This document shows, piece by piece, positions 10,044 through 19,650 of a DNA stretch of 64,000 nt. A program made the position numbers and the translations under genes. How positions within the stretch are numbered: the stretch's first letter is position 1; each line of letters begins with the position of its first letter. Location: positions 126,001 through 190,000 of IMG/VR virus record IMGVR_UViG_3300045970_000794, one strand, 5' to 3'. The stretch is from a virus. The notes beneath the pieces are model-generated. The model did no database searches and was not told the origin of the DNA. It saw only the letters and a list, made by a program, of their open reading frames with translations.

Positions 10044-10601
10044 TTATAAAACTAAAGCTTTTTTAACTACCAATTCACATAATTGAATAAAATATTTTTC
10101 AGAATAATTTCTCTTCATCATATTAATATCTTTATGAGTCCATTGGATGTTATTTAAAATATAACCTTTTGATGAATCAATCCTGTCTAATGATGCTGTA
10201 ATATTACCACCAAATGTTGTTATATCTAATCCAGTTAAAGCACATTTTCGGTCTTGTTTAATAAATAAATTATGTAATTCTTCTATTGTAATATCAAACT
10301 CAAGTTTTCTTTTAATAGCAGTGCGTTTAATTTTACTATAAATTTTCCCTGGTATTTCACCATACCCTTCCCATGCTGGATTATCCTCTCTTTTCATTGA
10401 ATTACCACACTCTAAACATCGTGTAGATGTTCCTTTAACTAAAGTATAACAAGAAACCAAATTAAACTTACCACACTCACACTTACAATTAACTTTCGCT
10501 TCATGCTCAATTATTATATTTTCAGAAACTATTTCATATTTCCCAAATTTATCACCAATTTTAAAGTAATTTAAATACTTTGATTTACCTAATTTCCCCA
10601 T
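10044..10601 (-). CDS. HNH homing endonuclease, free-standing
   Basis: Encodes 185 residues. The N-terminal half has two CxC/CxxC pairs (CKCECG, CLECG) that look like a zinc ribbon. The C-terminal half is an HNH nuclease of the T4-like phage type: CALTGLDI, then SLDRIDSSKGYILNNIQWTH, then DINMMKRNYSE. The D-R-I-D and N-x-Q-W-T-H residues correspond to the beta-beta-alpha-metal core. It sits between the ribonucleotide reductase and the gp25-like gene with its own leader containing ATATTTAT, and is closed by a terminator. I found no displaced copy of either neighbour here, unlike the elements at 56-63 kb. Confidence 0.88.
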   Translation of the reverse strand: MGKLGKSKYLNYFKIGDKFGKYEIVSENIIIEHEAKVNCKCECGKFNLVSCYTLVKGTSTRCLECGNSMKREDNPAWEGYGEIPGKIYSKIKRTAIKRKLEFDITIEELHNLFIKQDRKCALTGLDITTFGGNITASLDRIDSSKGYILNNIQWTHKDINMMKRNYSEKYFIQLCELVVKKALVL

Positions 10602-10677
10602 GATTTTTATTTATTAATAAATATCATATATTTTCGAAAAGTTAATAACGCATAACCCACCATTTGAAAATTAAATA

Positions 10678-12609
10678 TTATTTTTTAATTAATTTTTTCA
10701 TATCAATATCAATTTCACACGCACCTCCGCTACAAGATAATTCACCAGATAAATTCGTATTATCATCAATTTCAATTACTTTAGTTAAATCAACATCAAA
10801 TAAATTTTCCATAAGTTTATTATATTCATCTTTAGTAGAATTAGTAAAGGGGGCTTGAATATAATTTCCACCATCATATGGTAATACTGAAATACCGTTG
10901 AATGTATCTCTATTTAACCACATCCATTCACCGACTTCTGGCCATTCATTTTTAATAACAGTTTTAACACCACTATCATCACGTTTACTGAATTCTTTTT
11001 TAATTGAAATAGTTACCGATACATTATTTGTATTTTGACCATTTCTATGACCACCTCTAACCCAATCTAGGTTAAACTTTTTAACTCTTTCCAGTAATTT
11101 TAGCGGTTTTTCATAACGATAAATCGCATTTTCTGGTGCTTTTTGAGGTGCAATAATCACAGCAGTATCGTGAGGTCTAAAAAATTCATCTTCAACTAAT
11201 GCTGGGTGATTTTGTAATAAATATTGATAAATTGCTTCATTTTTACCAACTCTAACTCTTCTTATATAGTAATCATTATGCCATCCGTGGATACCAGAAG
11301 AAGTTCCAAGGACCAATGAACTACTACCACTAGGTTTAATGGTGGTTGTTCTAGCCGCATGATTAATTCCAATAATATCAGCAACTCTAGCATTTTCAGT
11401 TTTAACAATATTAGAAGATTCAATAAGGTTCAATTTCAATATAGAACCAGATGCAATACCAGTCATTCCAACACCTATCAAAGCATCTTTTTCGGTATTT
11501 CTTTGCCAAATTTCTCTTAAATAGTGAAATTCAGTATAACCAGCTTGTAATGTTCCGATAAATGCGGCTGCTCTAACACGTTTATTTAATTCTTCTTGTG
11601 AATCAACATCCGATACATTAACTTCAACAAGATTACAGAATGTAAATGGTCTTAAACCAATCTCACAACATGGATTACAACCCCAATCTTTATCATTTGA
11701 GAAATATAAACCTGGTTCACCAGACCCACTTTCCTCAATTTTACGCCATAATCCATCAAAATCTTCCTTAGTTACTTTATGTCTTAATAACACAACTGAA
11801 TTATTAGCTCTACCTCTTTGTGGATTTAATTCCCACCAATTACCAAATTTACATGACATCATTTCTTCATCATCAAAACTAAATAATGAAATTAATGCGG
11901 CTCTTCTTATACCACCAGCTAATACTGAGTCGGCAATGTGGCAAATAATATCATGTGTTTCGATTGGTGATAATTTATCACCATCTTTTTTGGAACCCAA
12001 CATTTTTTCAATGTTATGAACACAGTCTTTTAATGGTTGTGGACCTGGTGCTTTACCTCCAGATGTTACTAATAACGCACCTTTTGGTCTAATATCTGAA
12101 TAATCAAATATTGGTGTTGATGTTGAATATCCGAAATATGATTTCATTAATATTTTAATCGCATCAGCCCACCCTTCAATTGAATCGCCGATTAAATATC
12201 TCCTAGTCCTTTCTGGATTTGGCTTTCTAATCTCGGGTAAACATTCAACATGATGTTTTTGCACTGAAATACCTACACCAGTACCACCTAGTAATAAAAA
12301 CATTATTTCTGAGAATACTCTCCAATCATCTACTGGTGCGTATGCGCAATTATATACTCTATTAGGTGAAATTTCAATCGATTTACCAGCAAATTGCATA
12401 CTTCTCATTGAAGGGAGTATTTTTCGCTCGTATACTAATTTATATGCTTCATTTATTTCATCTTTTAATTGCGGAAACTTTTTAATATGCATTTTTTTAT
12501 TCCTATCAACGAGTTCTTCCCAAGTTTCCCTTCTTTTTAATACTGGTAAGTACTTTGCGTACTTCATGTGAACTGTTATGTCTGACAAAATTTTACTTGC
12601 TATGTCCAT
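10678..12609 (-). CDS. Class II (adenosylcobalamin-dependent) monomeric ribonucleoside-triphosphate reductase
   Basis: Encodes 643 residues. It should reduce ribonucleotides to deoxyribonucleotides for phage DNA synthesis, using B12 rather than a radical-donor subunit. NCAY near residue 86 gives the first active-site cysteine. NPCCEIGLRPFTFC near residue 310 gives the radical cysteine, the catalytic glutamate two residues later and the partner cysteine eleven residues later, the spacing known for the Lactobacillus RTPR. The C-terminus has CSGGAC, the redox-shuttle pair. No NrdB gene is visible. A glutaredoxin-like protein at 59.0 kb could be its reductant (inference). It lies directly downstream of the replicative helicase. 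Monomeric class II enzymes are usually about 740 residues, so this one is compact. Confidence 0.88.
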   Translation of the reverse strand: MDIASKILSDITVHMKYAKYLPVLKRRETWEELVDRNKKMHIKKFPQLKDEINEAYKLVYERKILPSMRSMQFAGKSIEISPNRVYNCAYAPVDDWRVFSEIMFLLLGGTGVGISVQKHHVECLPEIRKPNPERTRRYLIGDSIEGWADAIKILMKSYFGYSTSTPIFDYSDIRPKGALLVTSGGKAPGPQPLKDCVHNIEKMLGSKKDGDKLSPIETHDIICHIADSVLAGGIRRAALISLFSFDDEEMMSCKFGNWWELNPQRGRANNSVVLLRHKVTKEDFDGLWRKIEESGSGEPGLYFSNDKDWGCNPCCEIGLRPFTFCNLVEVNVSDVDSQEELNKRVRAAAFIGTLQAGYTEFHYLREIWQRNTEKDALIGVGMTGIASGSILKLNLIESSNIVKTENARVADIIGINHAARTTTIKPSGSSSLVLGTSSGIHGWHNDYYIRRVRVGKNEAIYQYLLQNHPALVEDEFFRPHDTAVIIAPQKAPENAIYRYEKPLKLLERVKKFNLDWVRGGHRNGQNTNNVSVTISIKKEFSKRDDSGVKTVIKNEWPEVGEWMWLNRDTFNGISVLPYDGGNYIQAPFTNSTKDEYNKLMENLFDVDLTKVIEIDDNTNLSGELSCSGGACEIDIDMKKLIKK

Positions 12610-12660
12610 AAATTCGAACTTATTTTTTTAATTATTATTATTTATTTTAATAAAACACTA

Positions 12661-14082
12661 TTACTCTCTAGGTTTGTTTAAGGTAGAGCCTCGTTTTTTG
12701 TCTAAGGCGAATTTAACAGCTGTTAGATTTTTATCTTCCTTATCTTTTTTAGCCTCTAAAAACGTTTGTCCACCAGCGTTGGTTAAATCGATTACAATTC
12801 TACCGTTATCAAAAATAATATCACTAAATATGATACCATCCTTACCAAATCTGGATTTTAATATGGCCATTGTCGCTGTTCCTAATTCTTTTTGTTCTAA
12901 TGTTTTAGCAACTGATACAACAAAGTGACCAATTTGACCTCTTTTAATAGACCCGCCCATCATCTGTGCTTCAACAACTCCAGCACCTATTGATGACCTA
13001 TTACCTTGTACGGCAGTCCAGCCAGCAATATCAAGCTCTGACAGCATTGTTTCAAATGCTCTCATAACGTTACCTTCACCAGCATTTTGGTCATCAAATT
13101 GTTTTGATGGTTGAACACAATCGATATAATCTAAAAATACAATATCTGGTTTAAATCCTTGAGACGTAAGCTTTCTAATGTATTGTCTAATCATTGGAAT
13201 TGTGGTACCATCGGATGCAAATTTTTTGAGTTTAATAATACCACCCTTGCTTTTTTTATCTTTAACGATTTCTTTTACATCATCTGCATTTTCATTTAAA
13301 TCGTTAATTGTTATTTGGTCAGCTTTAGTACTATTATACCAACATGTGTAATGTTTTCGTTGAATTACTTTAGGGTTATCTTCGAAGAATATTTGAAGTA
13401 CATTATACCCAGCATCTTTAGCGTGATTAGCCATTTTAGTAATCATAGTGGTTTTACCAACACCAAATGGTGCTAAAATAACTCCTAACTCACTTTTTGC
13501 CAATCCACCATCCATGTATTCATCAAGACCACTAATTCCAGTAGGTATTGGCTTACGAAAATCAGCAGCCAATACAGAGTCTGGGTCATCACACACATCA
13601 ATAATATCATCATCACCTTGACCTAATTCTAATGCGCCTTTTATTAACTCTTCACATTCGTAATATCGGTCAACATCACCAGTATTAATGATATCATCAA
13701 TTTTTTTAACTGTTACTTTTAATTGTTGTTGTTTACAAAAATTTAATCCATACTTTTTGATGTATTCACCATCTGGCTTTGATAATATCTCAGGTATATC
13801 AGAATTTAAATATTGATTAATTCGATGTAAACTTGGGCCAGTAACATTGGCCGCAATTCTAATAAGCATTGAATCAACATCTAAAAGTACTTCATCTTTC
13901 TTCCAAGCATCTATAAATTCTTTAACAATTTTTTTTCGCCAAGTCTCTTCAAAATAATCAGTACTTAACAAATCTGAGATTTTATTTGCAAACCTCCTAT
14001 CAGTTAATAAATGTGCTATTAGTTTTTGTTGAAAATCGGTTCCTAAAAACTTGAACGTATCTTTCGTTTCTTTTTTAATCAT
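12661..14082 (-). CDS. Replicative DNA helicase, DnaB/gp41-like
   Basis: Encodes 473 residues. Walker A is APFGVGKTT near residue 206, preceded by GLDEYMDGGL, the usual lead-in for RecA/DnaB-fold ATPases. Walker B is PDIVFLDYID near residue 315. The N-terminal 150 residues are helical, as in gp41/DnaB collar domains. Length matches T4 gp41 (475). It should be the 5'-3' hexameric helicase at the fork. The neighbours are the reductase downstream and, upstream, the exonuclease, recombinase and SSB, so this is one replication operon. Confidence 0.87.
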   Translation of the reverse strand: MIKKETKDTFKFLGTDFQQKLIAHLLTDRRFANKISDLLSTDYFEETWRKKIVKEFIDAWKKDEVLLDVDSMLIRIAANVTGPSLHRINQYLNSDIPEILSKPDGEYIKKYGLNFCKQQQLKVTVKKIDDIINTGDVDRYYECEELIKGALELGQGDDDIIDVCDDPDSVLAADFRKPIPTGISGLDEYMDGGLAKSELGVILAPFGVGKTTMITKMANHAKDAGYNVLQIFFEDNPKVIQRKHYTCWYNSTKADQITINDLNENADDVKEIVKDKKSKGGIIKLKKFASDGTTIPMIRQYIRKLTSQGFKPDIVFLDYIDCVQPSKQFDDQNAGEGNVMRAFETMLSELDIAGWTAVQGNRSSIGAGVVEAQMMGGSIKRGQIGHFVVSVAKTLEQKELGTATMAILKSRFGKDGIIFSDIIFDNGRIVIDLTNAGGQTFLEAKKDKEDKNLTAVKFALDKKRGSTLNKPRE

Positions 14083-14109
14083 ACAACCATAATGTTATTA
14101 TAAATATTA

Positions 14110-14580
14110 TTAGAATTCGAGTTCGCCCCATTGATTAGAATAATTTTTTTGACTTAATCCTTCACGGATTTCACTAATTATTTTAGGGATTATCTCTTTA
14201 ATATCCACTTGATATCTAACTTTTGGTGGATATACATTGCCAGTGAATTTACTTTCAATCACTGATTTTTTATCTACTCGAATTTCGAATCCATAAACGT
14301 CTTCCTTTTCATAAATGTCACCTCTTGGAACTTCTTCTTCGGTTTGTTCTTTATATGGGTTGAAAAATTCCCATAAATAATTAACGGTTTTAGCTTTTAG
14401 GTGTTCCTTAATAATATCCACACAATAGTCGTGAGTATATTTTAAATACAATGATTTAATAGAATTCTCATTGAATCCACGGATGTTGAAATATCTTTGG
14501 CAAATAATGTTACCATTAATGTATAGAAGAAACTCAAATCTTTGTTCTTCAATGCTTTTTTTGAATGTTAAATTTTCCAT
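14110..14580 (-). CDS. Conserved-looking hypothetical protein in replication operon
   Basis: Encodes 156 residues starting MENLTFKKSIEEQRFEF. The protein is charged, mixed alpha/beta and ends in SNQWGELEF. I do not recognise it. It lies between the exonuclease and the helicase with short gaps (27 bases each side), so a replication-accessory role such as a helicase loader is possible from position only. It lacks the visible features of T4 gp59. Confidence 0.7.
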   Translation of the reverse strand: MENLTFKKSIEEQRFEFLLYINGNIICQRYFNIRGFNENSIKSLYLKYTHDYCVDIIKEHLKAKTVNYLWEFFNPYKEQTEEEVPRGDIYEKEDVYGFEIRVDKKSVIESKFTGNVYPPKVRYQVDIKEIIPKIISEIREGLSQKNYSNQWGELEF

Positions 14581-14607
14581 AAAAATTGTTTTTTTTTAGT
14601 TATTATT

Positions 14608-15633
14608 TTAATTTGACTTATTATAAAATTCTTTTTCTCGATTAGTTATTTTTTTAAATGGCAAGAAAAATGATTCCTTATTATATTCACTAATTAAATC
14701 GTTAATCCCATCACGCCTTAAATTAGTGTAAACTCTTATAAACCCATCAACCTTAGGGGTTATCGCATTTTCCATCCAACTATGGAAATCATCTAAAACT
14801 CTCTCATCCATCAGAGGGTTTTTAAGGTCCATTATGATGCGATTGATGTCGTATAGTCTATTGCCTTGACTTCCATCAGTTCGTTGCTCTAAAATGTTTA
14901 AATTGGATTGTAGCGGCTTTTTTCTTTTATCATTATCTTCCCTAGCTTTAATTAATACTTCTTGTAATGTAACTTTTCTATCGGCTATTTCTGGCATTAG
15001 ATTAAGTAATGTTTTTTCACCAACACCTTTAACACCTTTGATTGAATCACTTTTATCACCGCAAATCATTTTAACTAGCAAAGCATTCTCTGAATGATGT
15101 TTGAAATGTTCTCTATAATTTGCTTTTGTTATCATCCGTTTAATATCAATTAAATAAACTCTAACATCATCAGATAATAGTTGACACATATCTCTATCGC
15201 TAGTGAATATAGTTATTTGTTCATCTTCTGGTTTGTTAATGCAATAATATCCTATGAAATCATCACCTTCGATAATATCATCCCAAAATTGTCTAATTGA
15301 TAAGTCGAATAAATATTCTCTAATTAATTCAATTTGTAATAATATATCAGCTTCTGGAATATTACCATTAACATAATCTTTATTTCTATTTGATTTATAC
15401 TCTGGGTATAAAGCATATCTTTTCTGTCCAGATAGTTTACCATCCCAGAAAACATAAACTTTTTTAAATTGACTATTATCAAATAAAAAATTTCTTAAAA
15501 TAAATAGAAATTGATACAATCCACCAACGTGGACTATTTCACCATGCTTTGATTTACTAGTGAAAACATCTTTTGCACCGTGATAGGCTTGCTTAAACAA
15601 AGCATTCCCATCTACGAGCAAAACATTTTTCAT
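14608..15633 (-). CDS. 5'-3' exonuclease / RNase H-like flap nuclease
   Basis: About 341 residues from MKNVLLVDGNALFKQ; an in-frame ATG 13 codons upstream (15672) is possible, but the family normally starts just before the first beta strand. Acidic metal-binding clusters are present in family order: VDGNAL, YVFWDG, IIEGDDFIGYY, FTSDRDMCQ, and the helix-three-turn-helix MICGDKSDSIKGVKGVGEKT. The product should remove Okazaki primers and flaps, as T4 RNase H does. It lies between the UvsX-like recombinase and the helicase. Confidence 0.85.
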   Translation of the reverse strand: MKNVLLVDGNALFKQAYHGAKDVFTSKSKHGEIVHVGGLYQFLFILRNFLFDNSQFKKVYVFWDGKLSGQKRYALYPEYKSNRNKDYVNGNIPEADILLQIELIREYLFDLSIRQFWDDIIEGDDFIGYYCINKPEDEQITIFTSDRDMCQLLSDDVRVYLIDIKRMITKANYREHFKHHSENALLVKMICGDKSDSIKGVKGVGEKTLLNLMPEIADRKVTLQEVLIKAREDNDKRKKPLQSNLNILEQRTDGSQGNRLYDINRIIMDLKNPLMDERVLDDFHSWMENAITPKVDGFIRVYTNLRRDGINDLISEYNKESFFLPFKKITNREKEFYNKSN

Positions 15634-15702
15634 TATTTTAACAGTACCAAATTTTGGTGGAAGTCGGTTCACGACATAATTTTTAAAGGGTTAAACAATA
15701 TA

Positions 15703-16842
15703 TTAACTTACTAAGCTTTCTATGATTTCGTCTTCACTTGGTGCTTCTTCAACTAATACAATCTCAGCATCACCAGATACATTTAATTTCTCTAAGAAAA
15801 ATGCTCTATATTCTTTTAAATAAGCATCTTTTCTTTCTGGGGAAACATAACCATGAACAGTTGAAATCAATTTACCTTCCCAAGTAAGGCCATTAATGTG
15901 GTTTTTCTCTATTTTAACTCTAGATTGAGTACCATAAAAGAATGTATTACCATTACTAGTTGCACTAATATTAGTAGTACCACGAGCTGCAATGCCTCCC
16001 ATATGGAAAACTAAACGAGCTGCATGATAAATAGCATCACCATTTTTATTATCGGTAGATGCTGCACCACCAGATGCGCCTATATTTTTTCTAATTTTTT
16101 GAATTGCTAAGAATGTATTGGTAAATGGTTGACCTTCTTTTTTAGAAGCTGGAATCCTAGAATTCACAATACCCATAAAGCTACGTTCAACAGCTTGTGC
16201 ATCCCATGCGTTGTTATCAGCATCAGACGTAATTCTTTTGTATGATTTAAGGGTTCCAATAGAATCCCACATAAAACATAATTCATAATTTAATTCACCA
16301 TCACGTTGTTTATCTAAACATTCATCAACATAGCGAGCACAATCTTCAATACATGCTTCATAACGCATTTTTTTTGCATCTTTAAACATTTTTCTTTCAA
16401 CGTAATCATACATACCATATAAAGTTGATAATGTATTTGTATTGATATAAATAAAGAATCCTTTATAATCAATAACTTCACCAGTTTCTTCATCAACAAC
16501 ATCTTCGAATACCATACCAATATCTCTAGCATGTTCCCAACTCCAAGCATTTTCAGTGTCAATAATTACTGGTATTATACCAAGTTTTTGACAACCAACG
16601 GCAGCCTCATAAATTGATGTTGATTTACCTGTATCTGAAAAGCCTTTAAATATTGTTACATATCCTTTTGGTATTCCTGGTAATCCAGTTTCTTCTTGGA
16701 AATCTTTACTAAATGGAATCCATTGTAATGGTTTATCTTTAACGCTAATGTTACTTAAACCATTATTCTTTTTAAAATCATCTAAATTAGACTCTGGTAA
16801 AGTAATAGCTTTTTTGGTTGGTGCTTTTCTTTTTATCGGCAT
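15703..16842 (-). CDS. uvsX: RecA/UvsX-like recombinase
   Basis: Encodes 379 residues. Walker A is GFSDTGKST near residue 66, and IPVIIDTENAWSWE corresponds to the next RecA-fold strand. A serine-rich L2-like loop (GASGGAASTDNKNGD) follows the QKIRKNIG segment. Length fits T4 UvsX (391). It should form filaments on single-stranded DNA for recombination-dependent replication and repair. Placed directly after the gp32-like gene, from which it is separated by a hairpin, so the SSB may be expressed more strongly. Confidence 0.87.
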   Translation of the reverse strand: MPIKRKAPTKKAITLPESNLDDFKKNNGLSNISVKDKPLQWIPFSKDFQEETGLPGIPKGYVTIFKGFSDTGKSTSIYEAAVGCQKLGIIPVIIDTENAWSWEHARDIGMVFEDVVDEETGEVIDYKGFFIYINTNTLSTLYGMYDYVERKMFKDAKKMRYEACIEDCARYVDECLDKQRDGELNYELCFMWDSIGTLKSYKRITSDADNNAWDAQAVERSFMGIVNSRIPASKKEGQPFTNTFLAIQKIRKNIGASGGAASTDNKNGDAIYHAARLVFHMGGIAARGTTNISATSNGNTFFYGTQSRVKIEKNHINGLTWEGKLISTVHGYVSPERKDAYLKEYRAFFLEKLNVSGDAEIVLVEEAPSEDEIIESLVS

Positions 16843-16889
16843 AAAAATAAAATATTAATTTTTTGTTATCTTTTGAAAGGCATTAAAAT

Positions 16890-16915
16890 GAAAATGGGCG
16901 TTACCGCCCATTTCA
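16890..16915 (-). terminator. Hairpin terminator/attenuator after the SSB gene
   Basis: A perfect nine-base stem, AAATGGGCG (16892-16900) with CGCCCATTT (16905-16913), closed by a four-base loop that reads GTAA (GNRA type) on the minus strand, then a T-rich stretch. It lies between the gp32-like and UvsX-like genes. It probably terminates much of the SSB transcript and may protect its 3' end. Confidence 0.8.
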
Positions 16916-16929
16916 TTCAATGGTTGTGA

Positions 16930-17892
16930 CTAAAATGGTAAGTCATCAGTTTCTTCTTCAGTTGCATTTACTTCAACAACAGCTGGTTTCTTTTTAGCCG
17001 CTGGTGCTTTAGTAGTTTTAACTGTAGTTTCAGCAACTGTTGTTTCAACAGCTGGTGCTTCAACGTCTTTTTCACCACCAATAGTCAATGTGTTTTCTAA
17101 ATCAGAAGCTTCAGATTCAGCTAATTCTAATTTATCAACCCATTTGTTTTTTGTTTTGTCCCATACAGGTTCTGCACCTCTAACAACAAGTTCAAGATAA
17201 TCATAAGTTCTGATGCTATAAACATCTTCCCATGTACGAGTATCATTCAACCATTCAGCTGATAATTCTTTATCTTCTGAAATTGGAGCTGGGTCAGCAT
17301 CAACAATAGACTTGATAATTGTAGCATTGTTTTGGTTTTTACCCATATCAATGATAAGGTCACGTCCACTTTCAGCGTCAACGATGTTACCCTTTGCGCC
17401 TCTAGTTTTAATAATACCAATGATTTTGTCAAAGATACCTTCACCTCTATAATCATGGTTAAATCTCCAGAATTTTACACCTTCATCTTCCGCATCACGG
17501 TCAATTACTTTTACAACATATGCTTTACGAGCACCATAATCTTTAGCAAGTGTCTTATCTGATTCAACGCCAGTAGCTAATAAAGCTTCTCTTGCTTCAC
17601 AAAATGGACAATCTTTGTCAAAATTATGATTCAAACATACGAATTTTTTCCATTCACCTTTGATTTGTAATTTGTGAATATAAACTTCTTTAAATGGAGT
17701 TCCACCTTGGCTATCTGGTAGAATACGAACGTGTTTACTTCCGTTTTTTTCTTTATCACCAAGTCTTGGTGTAAAATAATTTTTTAAATCGTAAGATTTT
17801 TTTGTAGTACTTTTACTTTGTTGATTGTTGTTGTACTGGTTCAAAATTGCATTTACTGCGTCTAATTCTTGGTTCTGTTTTTCTGTACTCAT
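16930..17892 (-). CDS. Single-stranded DNA-binding protein, gp32-like
   Basis: Encodes 320 residues. Residues 83-97 read FVCLNHNFDKDCPFC, a zinc-binding arrangement like that of T4 gp32. The OB-fold region follows (KAYVVKVIDRD, KFWRFNHDY, GRDLIIDMG). The C-terminus is Ala/Lys-rich and ends in the acidic tip EEETDDLPF, the protein-interaction tail of SSBs. Length is close to T4 gp32 (301). The leader is a pure A-tract before ATG with no Shine-Dalgarno sequence. The product coats lagging-strand DNA and recruits helicase, recombinase and polymerase. Confidence 0.88.
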   Translation of the reverse strand: MSTEKQNQELDAVNAILNQYNNNQQSKSTTKKSYDLKNYFTPRLGDKEKNGSKHVRILPDSQGGTPFKEVYIHKLQIKGEWKKFVCLNHNFDKDCPFCEAREALLATGVESDKTLAKDYGARKAYVVKVIDRDAEDEGVKFWRFNHDYRGEGIFDKIIGIIKTRGAKGNIVDAESGRDLIIDMGKNQNNATIIKSIVDADPAPISEDKELSAEWLNDTRTWEDVYSIRTYDYLELVVRGAEPVWDKTKNKWVDKLELAESEASDLENTLTIGGEKDVEAPAVETTVAETTVKTTKAPAAKKKPAVVEVNATEEETDDLPF

Positions 17893-18096
17893 TTTTTTTT
17901 CGTTTTTTTTAGTTTTTGTTATTAGGTCATTTATTTGTTCAAATAATTATAATTAATATAATAATATTCTGTAAAAAGTAAACAATTATAATTAATTATT
18001 TTCATCCGATTGAAACAAAAATACATCCTTTTTCATCATATGTCCACTAATTTTAAATAAAAATTCAAAATATTTTTTAATCAACTGATTTTAAAT

Positions 18097-18127
18097 AAAA
18101 AAGGGAACTACCATGAATTCCCTTTTT
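18097..18127 (-). terminator. Rho-independent terminator
   Basis: The stem AAAAAGGGAA pairs with TTCCCTTTTT around an 8-10 base loop. It lies immediately after the acidic protein gene and ends that leftward transcript ahead of the gp32-like gene. The remaining 200 bases up to the gp32 start are AT-rich and show no gene, so they probably hold the gp32 promoter. Confidence 0.8.
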
Positions 18128-18149
18128 ATACGTAATTTATTTTTGTGCG

Positions 18150-18938
18150 TTACACATCTTCTTCTTCATATTCATCAAAAGTTTTTTTAACAGTGCCATG
18201 GCTATAATCAGAGCCAACATCGTCTTGTGTTAAAACATATTCCTTTTCTTTTTCTTCATTTGGGTTTATTGCTCCTAATCCCCTACCAGTATCATAATTT
18301 CCATCTTTTTCAGCCCAAAAATCAGTCAATTTTAAGTTATATGGGTATGAATCTAATGAGCGCATTTCTAGTTTCTCAACAGGTGTTGGATTTCTCTTTT
18401 CAATTTCAACTTCTAAATCTTCAATCTTTTTAGTTATAACATCCATTTTACTTAATTGACCTGTTAATTGACTAAATTGATTTAATAATTCTTCCATTTT
18501 TTGTCCATTCATCTGAGCCATTTGTTTAGCTTCTTCAGTTCCTTGAACTAATTGTGTTACATCAACATCAACTTCATCTTCAGCTGGTGCTTCAACTGGG
18601 GGTACATCCATATCAATTTCTTCACCACCATTTTCATCACCAAATCCAGTCATTTCAGTATCATCAGTAGCACCATCAGCACCACTAACATCTACATCAA
18701 TATCTTCAGCGTTAGCATCTTCTGGAGCGTCTTGATTAGCTTCATCACCAATTGGTGGCTCACCATTAACATCGGCTTCTTGGTCAGTCTCTGGGTCAGC
18801 TTGTAGAATTAATCCTTTACCATCATCATTTTGACCTAGAACGTCAATATCATCGTCTTCGTCAACATAAAAAGAGTATTCTAATAACTGTTTATGTCTT
18901 TTTAGCTCTTCAGCTAATAATTTCTTATTAATATCCAT
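18150..18938 (-). CDS. Highly acidic protein, possible scaffold or virion core protein
   Basis: Encodes 262 residues. Residues 25-130 are very rich in Asp, Glu, Gly and Ala (for example DDDIDVLGQNDDGKG, EDIDVDVSGADGATDDTE). A predicted coiled coil follows near 135-180 (QMNGQKMEELLNQFSQL). Acidic low-complexity plus coiled coil recalls phage scaffold or internal-core proteins and tail-assembly adaptors, but no family is recognised. It forms an operon with the 62-residue gene just upstream and ends at a terminator. Confidence 0.75.
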   Translation of the reverse strand: MDINKKLLAEELKRHKQLLEYSFYVDEDDDIDVLGQNDDGKGLILQADPETDQEADVNGEPPIGDEANQDAPEDANAEDIDVDVSGADGATDDTEMTGFGDENGGEEIDMDVPPVEAPAEDEVDVDVTQLVQGTEEAKQMAQMNGQKMEELLNQFSQLTGQLSKMDVITKKIEDLEVEIEKRNPTPVEKLEMRSLDSYPYNLKLTDFWAEKDGNYDTGRGLGAINPNEEKEKEYVLTQDDVGSDYSHGTVKKTFDEYEEEDV

Positions 18939-18951
18939 TTTAAATAATTAT

Positions 18952-19140
18952 TTAAACAAGTAATTGTCTACCATCCTCAACGATGATTTGTTTATTTATA
19001 CGAACTCGTTCAATTAAACCATCTTTTGATTTAACTTTACATTCTGAACCACTACACACTTCTTCTGGGTTAGTTTGTTCAGTTTGACCTAGAAAACTAT
19101 CTAAACCATTTTGCAATTCTTTATCTTCAATATTTTCCAT
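18952..19140 (-). CDS. Small hypothetical protein
   Basis: Encodes 62 residues starting MENIEDKELQNGLDSF. A CSGSEC pair sits mid-protein, and the C-terminal half (LIERVRINKQIIVEDGRQLL) looks like a beta hairpin. It is 13 bases upstream of the acidic protein gene. An ATATTTATAG element lies about 35 bases before its ATG. Function unknown. Confidence 0.65.
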   Translation of the reverse strand: MENIEDKELQNGLDSFLGQTEQTNPEEVCSGSECKVKSKDGLIERVRINKQIIVEDGRQLLV

Positions 19141-19172
19141 AAATTTATTGTTTAATATGTTTATTGTTAACT

Positions 19173-19181
19173 ATAAATATA
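19173..19181 (-). promoter_or_regulatory. Putative phage (late-type) promoter element TATATTTAT
   Basis: Coding-strand TATATTTAT in the gap upstream of the 62-residue gene, with no TTG at the -33 position. The same element recurs upstream of many leftward genes (19606, 37888, 43891, 60664, 62798). Confidence 0.5.
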
Positions 19182-19190
19182 CTGAAAGTA

Positions 19191-19592
19191 CTAAAAAATA
19201 CGCTCAATGTTGTAAATAATGAGTTCTTCTTTGTTATTTAATATAATTTTGTTTTGATAATTATCCCAATTTATTTTATGCTCTTTGTAATTTATATTAC
19301 CAAGTTCACCACCACATTCAGATTCTATAAGCTTATTTAATGCATTAATAGTGTAAATTGCATTCCCTTTTTTGTGGATTGGGATTGTATTTGGGAAGTT
19401 GTTATTTAAATCAATTTTCTTACCATCAAGTAATATTAATTTGAATGTAACAATTAATTTAGATTCGTCATCTAAATTTTTGTACACGAATACTTTTTCT
19501 TTATTTACTTTGAATTTAAGATTTAAATAGTTGTAAAACCAGTCTAATCTCTCTGGGAAAATAAATGAAGCCAATAATAAAGTCTTGTCCAT
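19191..19592 (-). CDS. Hypothetical protein
   Basis: Encodes 133 residues starting MDKTLLLASFIFPERLDWF. The protein is basic, mixed alpha/beta and Asn/Lys/Ile-rich. No motif or family is recognised. It stands as its own short transcription unit with a TATATTTAT element 14 bases before the start and an A-rich leader. Neighbours are unknown small genes. Confidence 0.65.
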   Translation of the reverse strand: MDKTLLLASFIFPERLDWFYNYLNLKFKVNKEKVFVYKNLDDESKLIVTFKLILLDGKKIDLNNNFPNTIPIHKKGNAIYTINALNKLIESECGGELGNINYKEHKINWDNYQNKIILNNKEELIIYNIERIF

Positions 19593-19605
19593 TTTTTATT
19601 TTATT

Positions 19606-19614
19606 ATAAATATA
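19606..19614 (-). promoter_or_regulatory. Putative phage promoter element TATATTTAT
   Basis: Coding-strand TATATTTAT followed by AATAAAATAAAAA and the ATG of the 133-residue gene. The close, gene-proximal placement matches the other copies of the element. Confidence 0.5.
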
Positions 19615-19650
19615 CTATCCAATCGCACAGTACATCAATAAAGTAAAAAA

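Noticed and set aside
10614-10670. Short leftward frame MVGYALLTFRKY upstream of the HNH gene
   Set aside because: Only 18 codons, no resemblance to the reductase end or to any stub, likely leader sequence.
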